Shown here in pieces: positions 56,471 to 64,000 of a stretch of 64,000 bases of DNA. Made by a program: the position numbers and the translations under genes. The notes under the pieces were generated by a model. It was not told the DNA's origin and made no database searches. It worked only from the letters and a program-made list of their open reading frames with translations. The stretch comes from Lepidodermella squamata (Eukaryota; Gastrotricha): the NCBI GenBank assembly GCA_047495785.1, contig JBLDXI010000026.1, positions 930,001 through 994,000 on the forward strand, read 5' to 3'. How positions within the stretch are numbered: the stretch's first letter is position 1; each line of letters opens with the position of its first letter.

Positions 56471-57700
56471 GTTTTTGTAGGATGATGGTTATTTTTAGCA
56501 CGTCTGCCCTAACAGCCAGCCGGTCTTTCAGAGCATAGATCTCATTATCACCATCTTCAAGGAGGTCTATGCCTTCAAATCACCCGTCAAAAACACTGTC
56601 TCTCTTTGTTTTCTTGTAAAGCAGAGTAAATACTACTTAGTTACCGTTACTTTTTGGAGGGTCACCGCGGTTTTTCACTTGCTGCTGCTATGGATGCATT
56701 CTGTCGATAAATGGAGTTTTTCGGGATATTCGGAACATTTACAGTGTTAGCAAACAATTCAGCGGTCAAATGGGGGCTCAAATGAGTGAATTCACTAGGA
56801 GACGTAAATACTTTGACAATGAAACAAGAAAAAGTCGGTGTTGCCATACTAACTCGTGAGCAGGAGGGACTTCCTTCTGCCATACCTGCTGTGTTAGATC
56901 TCATCCTCTGGCCAGATGAACGATCTTCAAGATGATACATGTCATGAATTTTGCTTAATTAGCATTGTTACTCATTGTTTTCTGGTAGAATAGAGTGTAA
57001 ATTTCTTAGTTACCATGTCTTTTTGGGGGGTCACCGTGGTTTTTCTCGTTTTACGGCTTAGGATGCATTTAGACGTTAAAATGGAGTTATTCGGGTTTAT
57101 CGGAACATTTATTGATGCTGGGAAATAATCAACGGTCAGATATGGGTAAAATTGGGGGATTTTGCTTGGAGACTATATCAATATGACGACAAAGCAGAAA
57201 AAAGCTAGTGTTGCCGCCGTAATTCGAGCGCAGGATCGACTTTCGTCTGCCCTACACACTCTGGTTAGACGTCATCATTGAGTCAGATCAGCAACCTTAA
57301 GGATAGCCCATTTCATGAAATAATCTGGTAAGAACAATCTTTCTCATGGTTTTCTTGTAGAATAAACTGTATATTTCTTAGTTACCATTACTTTTAGGTT
57401 GGACAACGCGGTTTTCCGCTTTAAGTGGCTTGGCATGCATTTTTCGGGTTTTTTCGGGTTTTCCGGGATATTTTTGGTCGTAGCAAATAATTTAGCGGTT
57501 AAATTTTGGCCAACACAAGTGAACTTGCTAAGAGAAGATGTCAGTTTGACAATAAAGCAGAAAAATGCTGGTGTTGCCGCCCTAACTCGAGCGCTGGGTC
57601 GGCTTTCTGATACCATACCATCCTTGTTAGAGGACGTTTCAACGCGTTGTAGCCGCAATCCTTCTTGATTTATGGGGCCATATGACGTCGATGCATGAAT
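56471..57700. repeat. Diverged tandem repeats of about 355 bp (three full, one partial unit)
   Basis: Units start near 56627, 56986 and 57346, with a truncated unit from about 56490. Each shares TTAGTTACCATTAC (or a close variant), GTCACCGCGGTTTTT-like, GGAACATTTA-like and GTGTTGCCGCC.TAA phrases in the same order. No frame is conserved between units, so this looks like old satellite or duplicated non-coding DNA. Confidence 0.75.
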
Positions 57701-59882
57701 TTTAGGCATTGTGTGAATATATTGCTTTAATCGTGTTAAAATTCTGCAAAAGACTTTACCCGTTGACACATTTCAGCCGCTGCTACTGGTTTTCAGCGGT
57801 CGCATTAGGGCTAAGGTTTGAAATCGTTTGTTTTCGCTTATTCTTCTATTTCTCCGGGAAATTCAGCGGGTGAGGCGCGTTATATTATTGTGATTTATTG
57901 CGCTTGAAGTTACATCAATCAAATAGTTTACCACTAAAATATTACAAGAAACGTAAAATCTATGCGAGAATGCTGGACTGTTCTTACAGGACGCGTAGAA
58001 TCAGAGATCAAAGGGATGCATATAAAAGACAAAGACTGGCGTGGTGTTAAACTTGCTTTGTTACCGCAGTCTCACAAACAGTTACACCCGCCCGCAACTG
58101 CGGTTACCGCAGGGAAATTGATGACAGGACACGGGCATCACCACGGAATATTCCCGCCGCTGCCCTGCGCCGCCGCAAACGAGTGATCAATGTCTGAATA
58201 AGATCTCGGTTATCAGTCCTAAGCGTTGTCTTAGTCATCGGCTGTTTTCAAATCTCCGGCGGATCCAGTGATACCAATGAATTTTTCGCCGAAAATGATG
58301 CTAAATTCTCACTCTTAACGACTCACGCCGCGCGCCGGATGCTGCCAATGATGTTAAAGTTTACATGACGTTTTGTTAAACACTCAACTTGATCTGAATG
58401 GTGCAAATAAACGGCTGTTCATAGCCTAGCGATGTTGATTTTCCATGCTATGGATGTTAAGGATGCATTTATAGATGCTAAGCGCTCTCTTTACTTGAAA
58501 GCAATCTTGCTATAAGCAATTCCTTACTAAGGATGTCCTTACTAAGCAAGACATCCTTAGCAAGATGGCTTCCAAGTAAGGACGCGGTGTCACTGGTATG
58601 CTTGGTAGGAATGGCTTACTCAACAATCCTTACTCAGACTTCGCCGCTTCAGACTGAGCGATCTAAGGATCTGATCTCAGATGGACCTGTGCACCTTAAA
58701 AGACGCAGCGTAGAGTGAAGAGTGAGTGTCCATAGTTATGACTATTAAGATGACAGTCCTTACTAAGCACCAAGCTACGCTGACTTGTAAACCACTATCC
58801 TTAGTAAGGAACATGACTGATGTTACGAACAGCAGTAAACGAAATAAACTGAGCGGCTAAACCATCGTAATCTAAAATACCTTGTATTTTTTCTTTTTGA
58901 TATTATGAACATGTTCTACGAGACAGCTTTGATGATAACGGTGGTAACGCCTTTGAGATCAGCTTTGATTAGTCTATAGAAGTTAGCTACGGCATCACTG
59001 CGGACGACGAAGTATCACACAAGGATGAGAGAACATCAAGGATAAAGAAGGAAGGCAACGTGTCTTCCGCATCAGCAACATCTATGCCAGTAAATTCGAC
59101 ATGTTTCCCCCCAGCTTTCCGTTTATTTACATGATACCACTGCCCTTTTCATCGTGTAACAGCTAGTTGCATTGCATTTCGCCCAGAAAAGCGTGCGTTT
59201 CTCTGATCCGCGGACTGAAACTTGAGCGACAAGTTATCAAGACCGCTTGTTATATCATTAGACTCCTCAAGACAGCAAAAAACCACGTTGCACCGCCGTC
59301 TTCTTGATTCCAGCGGTGGATTTCAACGGCAAGGAACCGCAATTTAAGGCTCTTTTTACCGATTTTGGGTATACCACATTGCGAAAACTGAGACCGAATA
59401 AGAAAAAACGGCGCGGCTAAAACATTAAGCTCGCTTAACTGACTTGAATGATGCGCGGCAAGGAGCCGCGCGCTTGCCGGTTACCTTAGGAACCAGGCGC
59501 GAAAACCCTGATTTCAGGCGTTTTAACCGCTAAAATTTAAAAACCGACGCGTCGACGTGGCAACGCGCGGTAAAATTCAAGGGCATCGCGCAATTGAAAA
59601 TAAAATTAAAAATAATTATTAAAAGTGATAAAAAATTATTTTAGTAAAATTATTTTTGTAAAATAGCCGGCAAATTTATTTTTCGCGACTACGGCAGGAT
59701 GTTCGGTTTTACGATCGTGGCGCAGCATAAGGTCATAACTCATTTCTTTACTCGGGAAACGTCAAATTTAACTAGAAAAAACAGCAAATCAGCCTCGGAA
59801 TATATACTTGAAGTCTGATGAGTGTCACTACCTTCAGTGATTGTTAGGGCGTGTTAATTGATGCCGTTCGATGTTACTCACA
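57701..59882. other. Gene-poor stretch with a CCTTACTAAG motif cluster and GCGCG-rich 3' part
   Basis: CCTTACTAAG/CTTAGTAAGG and close variants occur several times in 58520-58820. 59400-59600 is again rich in GCGCG, and 59590-59680 is AT-rich, loosely mirroring 55970-56200. No coding frame is supported. Confidence 0.45.
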
Positions 59883-59995
59883 ATAATAAATGAACAGTGC
59901 TTTCATGCATAATATAATGCGAGTGCGCGCATAAGTAATAAATGGATAGCTCTTTATACGTATAATATAATGATTAGCGCGTGTTCGCATTCGTA
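59883..59995. repeat. Two ~55-bp tandem repeats
   Basis: The unit AATAAATGAACAGTGCTTT...ATAATATAATGCGAGTG is repeated with changes as AATAAATGGATAGCTCTTT...ATAATATAATGATTAGCG. Confidence 0.65.
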
Positions 59996-61442
59996 TAGAG
60001 GGCACCAGACGCGATAACAGGCGATGGTTTAACCGATCAAACCGCGGATGTTTCATCTTCATTCACCCTAACGCTGGACCAGAGATTAGCTACTACTACA
60101 TTTATCCAGAATTCCAAAGTAGCAGTAAATACCTAATTGAACACTTCAGAAGAAACACCATTTTCAAAAGCCGAATCGATTCCGCTGCTGCTATCGAAAA
60201 CATTAGGCCTTCTTAGATATTTTGAAGGCCTTGATGGCCTTCGATCATATGATACACAAGAAAAGATCAGTTTTGCAATATGCGCAGTTTATTAGAATCC
60301 TTCATCAATTCGACAAGAATAAACTGGTAAAATCATCATCATAACATTCTGTTCCTGAGCAGTTCAAAGCGATTTCAAAGCGGTCAGTAGAGACGGGTGA
60401 ATTTTAAATCTCCCAAACTGAATTGCCGCACGCCGTACCCACAATTGTATCCGAGTAGATGTTTTGTAAGGAGCTTTGTAGCCATGTTAGGCTCGAAAGG
60501 TATTCAGTATACACGGAAAAGGCCGTGTAGCCGTTGGAGTGAGGAAGCATGCACAGCATACACAGCCGGCCCAGCCGGACCGCTGTTACGTGAAGATCGA
60601 ATTCTCGCCCTACTCCGGGCTTCGAACAGTTCGGCCCATCCATAACGGCTCGATTGGCGTCTCCTCCTCTTATTCTGGTTGTCGATGATGGCAGTTCTTC
60701 GACCGCCATGGTAGCCATAGTTCACCATTTGATTTCCACAGCCATTATTAGCTGCTGTTTCAAAGCAACTGTAGCTTGTATCAGCCACCTTCGCGACTGT
60801 TTTAGTCTTTAATTGCAAGTTTCCTCGAAATTGTATCCTTAATTTGATGGCAGAGCTTCGGAAAGATTAATCCAATGAAACTGCATCAATCTCCGAATCA
60901 TTGCAGAGAGAAAGCAAAGATAGATGGTAAATCCCTTCGCGCCATATAGGCTAACTGCAATTTTGTTTCGATGGCTTGCGGGCTATGAACGCGCACAAGA
61001 CTGCGCTTCAATGGGCGAATAAATCTCAAACTTGTCGATTATAAGCGACATACTTTTCAGCAATCTCGCAATGTTACCTATTAGAAACAGATGACATGTT
61101 TGGCATTGGCTAGACTTGGAATAAGATTATTCTCACCTTACAAATGATATCTTCCAAATGAACCTTCCTCGTTAAAAAATGATGAAGTCAATCCATAAAA
61201 AGCTGAAGATCGATCCTTAACACCGTGGATTCTAAACATCGATAGATCGATTAATTTGTTAAATTGAAGGCCACTTCAGATGCAAAATTCAGTATCGGAA
61301 TTGGAATGGGTTGGCGCAATGCTAAACGCCAAAAAGAATCGCGAAGAGTCATTATGTTTCCACTGAACAGAGGATGTTGGATAACTTCTTCTCGTTTTAA
61401 GTCTACTCGGAGGAAAAAATTGTACTCGATGGCTCAGTACAG
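59996..61442. other. Intergenic, no gene assigned
   Basis: Arg-rich open frames (60404-60818, minus) include KRRRRQSSRYGWAELFEARS but lack splice context and a domain. Confidence 0.35.
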
Positions 61443-61830
61443 TCAATTTTTCGAATGATGGCCCCGAACATTCGCTAATATTTCGTTAAACCGTGGCAAG
61501 TTCGAGCAGTGAGTCATATAATCCCGAGCCAGGGTTCCCGCTTGTTTAGCTTCGTCCCATTGATTTTCAGCCTCGAACCAATTCAAGAACGGCGCAAAGT
61601 ATGTGCTTGAACATGGCCTGGGCATTTGGTAGTTGGCTAGGGTTCCTTTCCGAATGATTGACTCCGATGGCTGGCTGGCCGATGCATTTTCGTTGCCAAC
61701 AACCCCAGATTATCATCAAATACCAGGCTAGCGCTGAGTCCGAATCCCGAGGAAATCTAATCATTCTTTGAGGCGGCAGCTTTTTGAAGTTGGGTGGAGA
61801 TGTGAGCTGCGATAGTTGGCGAGAAATTCG
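61443..61830 (-). other. Unassigned coding-like segment, with a decayed duplicate at 62480-62700
   Basis: Overlapping minus-strand frames read RMIRFPRDSDSALAWYL, RKCIGQPAIGV and, downstream, AENQWDEAKQAGTLARDYMT. The first part is repeated in damaged form at 62480-62700 (sharing AGGCTAGCGCTGA and AATCATTCTT.GAG.CGGCAG on the plus strand). No domain is recognised and no start or splice structure could be built. Confidence 0.3.
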
Positions 61831-63835
61831 AACGTCACAATTGGAGGTAAAAAAATAAGTTGAAATACCTAAATCAAGAGATAAAAGAGATAAGTGTGAT
61901 CGTCGTGAAATTATGGGAAAGAGTGGTTAACAATTGTTGAGCCTTCGGGTGAGCTCAAAGCTGTCAGTTCGCCGCTTGTTACACTGAACCTTGAAGTGGT
62001 GTTAACGCTTAGGGCGAGAGGTTCCACGGGTGCAGTTCTAGGCCGCAGCGGAGAAGGGTTCCATGTGAACAGCATTTGAACATGGTCGGTCGTCAACCGG
62101 TCGTAAGCGATAGGCGAATGCCGTTCTGAAAGCAGGCATCTAAAGCAGCGCTATAAATTATTTCCGACGTTTCGGTTATTTTCCAAGGTTATCAAAGAAA
62201 GCAGGCTTGATTTCTTAAAAAATTCAATAAAGCCTGGTTTCGGTCGAAAGGGAATCGGGTTAATAGGGAATCTGGACGCGGAGATGGAGTCGTAGGCAAC
62301 TGCGACTCAGTGTGGTGACGTAAACGATCTCTGATACGAAGTTTGGCATCCAAAATCGAAAGTCATGGCGCACTGCTAAAAGCCAGAGATTATCTCAAAA
62401 AGCTACCAGCTGGAGTTTTTAATTTTCAGCCAATTTGGTGACGGCAAGAGGCCCTCCACGTTTTGAGTTGAAGCCAGTTGACGTGAACATTTGGCAGTTG
62501 ACTGGGGGCAGAGTTCTATTTCGAAAGATGGCTGGTTATTTTCCCAACACACCACACCGGATCATTGTTAAATAATAAAAACTCAGGCTAGCGCTGATCT
62601 GGATCCCGAAATAGAATCATTCTTCGAGACGGCAGTAGTTCTTAAGTAGGCGACGCTATAGCTCAAAACTCGGCTTATCGTCGAGCTGGTGGTTGTAAGT
62701 TTCATTGACTGTCTTCACTTCAAAAAGTCAGCAAGGTCGGACAGACCGAGGCAGGATCCACGAATCATCATCGCGAAATGCAGCAATTATGCCCGAGGAA
62801 ATGAAGCTTTATAAGAGTCTATGGGTGGTTGACTCATTCCAACATTTAGTCAACATTCGACAAGAATAGATCGATTGATGTTGATGAGTTCAGATTCTGA
62901 TGCGAAAATCCAGCATCGAAAGTTATTCCGCGATCATAAATTGCGATATTTGTTCCATGTATTACTCGCGTTAACAAGGCGATATCAATGCATTAATTCA
63001 AGTCCCAGAATCGGTTCAAGATAAGTTCTGCAACCTATAACTCTTCAACAATCCATCTGCAGATCTGAAGAACGTCGTAGACATGCCTATGGCATGTTGA
63101 TGACAATTTGAGAACAATTGTCTGCTACTGACAATTTTTAAAGTACGAATTTACCTAAAATTCCTATTAAAATTGAAGATGAGGATGCTGGAACATGCAG
63201 CTTCTAACAAATTTTCCTTTGCAAACCACGCTTTGAACCAACTCTCATTGTTAGGGGCCATGGTTCCATCTCAAAACTCGTGTTATTCAACAATCAAAGC
63301 AAAAGTGTCATGATACAAAAAACCTGATTCGCAAGCAACTTTATTTAATTTATAGACATTCAATTCATTAGCAAACTAAGCACACATAGTGCATTAAAAG
63401 ATTGATAAAACGCGAGCAAAATCAAAATAATGCATGCATAGGTTAGCTCTTTTGAGGATTCAGCTTCAGTCAATGATCGCCAAATGCCACTGACCTGGCG
63501 ATATGCCGAGTTTAAAAGATCCAAGTCCAACGTCCGCGGATCTCCAACTCGAGTTCAATCGGTTATTGCCTAAGACAAGTTCGCTTTGAAGAATTCAGCG
63601 AGCAGTTAAGCTTTCTCAAGATCGCGTCGGCGCCGTGCAGTAATGTAGCTTAACCATGCTATTTGAACATGGGGAAATAAATTTTCTTAATTTGACGAAT
63701 TTTAGCTCGAAACCGGTGTCATACTGACCGCCTTGATGCGGGGATGAAGAATATGTATTATTTGTGGCATTTCGAGCGTTCAGTGTCAAGTTACAGCTGT
63801 TTGAGCGATTTTTCGTCCGCGTACTGTTATTATTA

Positions 63836-63838
<3 letters not shown>
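61831..63838. other. Gene-poor stretch
   Basis: It contains the damaged duplicate described above (62480-62700) and a repeat of an ATCGATTGATG/ATGCGAAAATCCAGCATCG region (62870-62920) that resembles 61235-61300. No coding frame is supported. Confidence 0.4.

Positions 63839-63877
<39 letters not shown>
63839..63877. repeat. (GT)n microsatellite
   Basis: About 19 uninterrupted GT units, followed by the palindromic CATATGCATATG. Confidence 0.95.
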
Positions 63878-63878
<1 letters not shown>

Positions 63879-64000
63879 ATATGCATATGCTTATATGATG
63901 GCCGCATGTAGCAGAAATAATTACCTACGGTGTTTACGCATTCCGCGAACGACGATTTTCATCTATTTGGCCATTCCGAGTGTTAAGTTAAGTACTCTAC

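Noticed and set aside
55970-59720. A single ~3.7-kb transposon bounded by AT-rich and GCGCG-rich ends
   Set aside because: The two ends are similar only in composition; I could not align true inverted repeats or a target duplication.
1-64000. CRISPR arrays, operons, ribosomal RNA
   Set aside because: None seen; the gene structure is eukaryotic with spliceosomal introns.

Overview
This is a window of animal nuclear DNA. Genes are split by short GT-AG introns (about 48-60 nt is typical), strands are mixed, and protein families include nuclear receptor, two-pore K+ channel, UDP-glycosyltransferase, gustatory-like 7TM receptor, class C and class A GPCRs, C-type lectins and sushi domains. Together these suggest an ecdysozoan invertebrate (nematode or tardigrade-like). 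I cannot fix the species. There are no operons, CRISPR arrays, rRNA genes or convincing functional tRNAs. Exon limits were set by hand from splice signals and frame continuity. For all multi-exon models with stated exons, except those flagged as broken, the summed exon length is a multiple of three.

1-13.5 kb: two tandem copies (minus strand) of a multi-exon secreted protein built from small exon-encoded cysteine modules plus two C-type lectin domains. Copy 1 runs off the left edge and carries a likely frameshift; copy 2 looks complete. Between them lie non-coding DNA and several inverted-repeat (MITE-like) elements.

14-20.7 kb: a small unknown gene with a possible Mug135-like C-terminus, a 2 kb inverted-repeat element, two small secreted-peptide-like genes with a dibasic site at the splice junction, and a TA-flanked element that carries tRNA-like sequences. 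Related tRNA-like elements occur at 8.5 kb and 54.7 kb.

21-25.7 kb: two sushi-domain paralogues (minus), one spliced to an ankyrin-repeat exon, then an acidic/lysine-rich protein whose second intron holds a 360-bp (TTTCC)n tract. 26-31 kb is largely gene-poor.

31.3-53 kb: the gene-rich core. It holds a divergent nuclear receptor, an unknown four-pass membrane protein, a GT31 glycosyltransferase, a GABA-B-like receptor, a two-pore K+ channel, a UGT, a gustatory-like receptor, a broken peptide-type GPCR and a second GABA-B-like receptor. Several are chemosensory or membrane-signalling genes, and pieces of two receptors are locally duplicated.

53-64 kb: relics (lectin exons, an OTU-protease-like fragment), a TA-flanked element, diverged 355-bp tandem repeats, a cluster of a short palindromic motif, and mostly unassigned DNA ending in a GT microsatellite.
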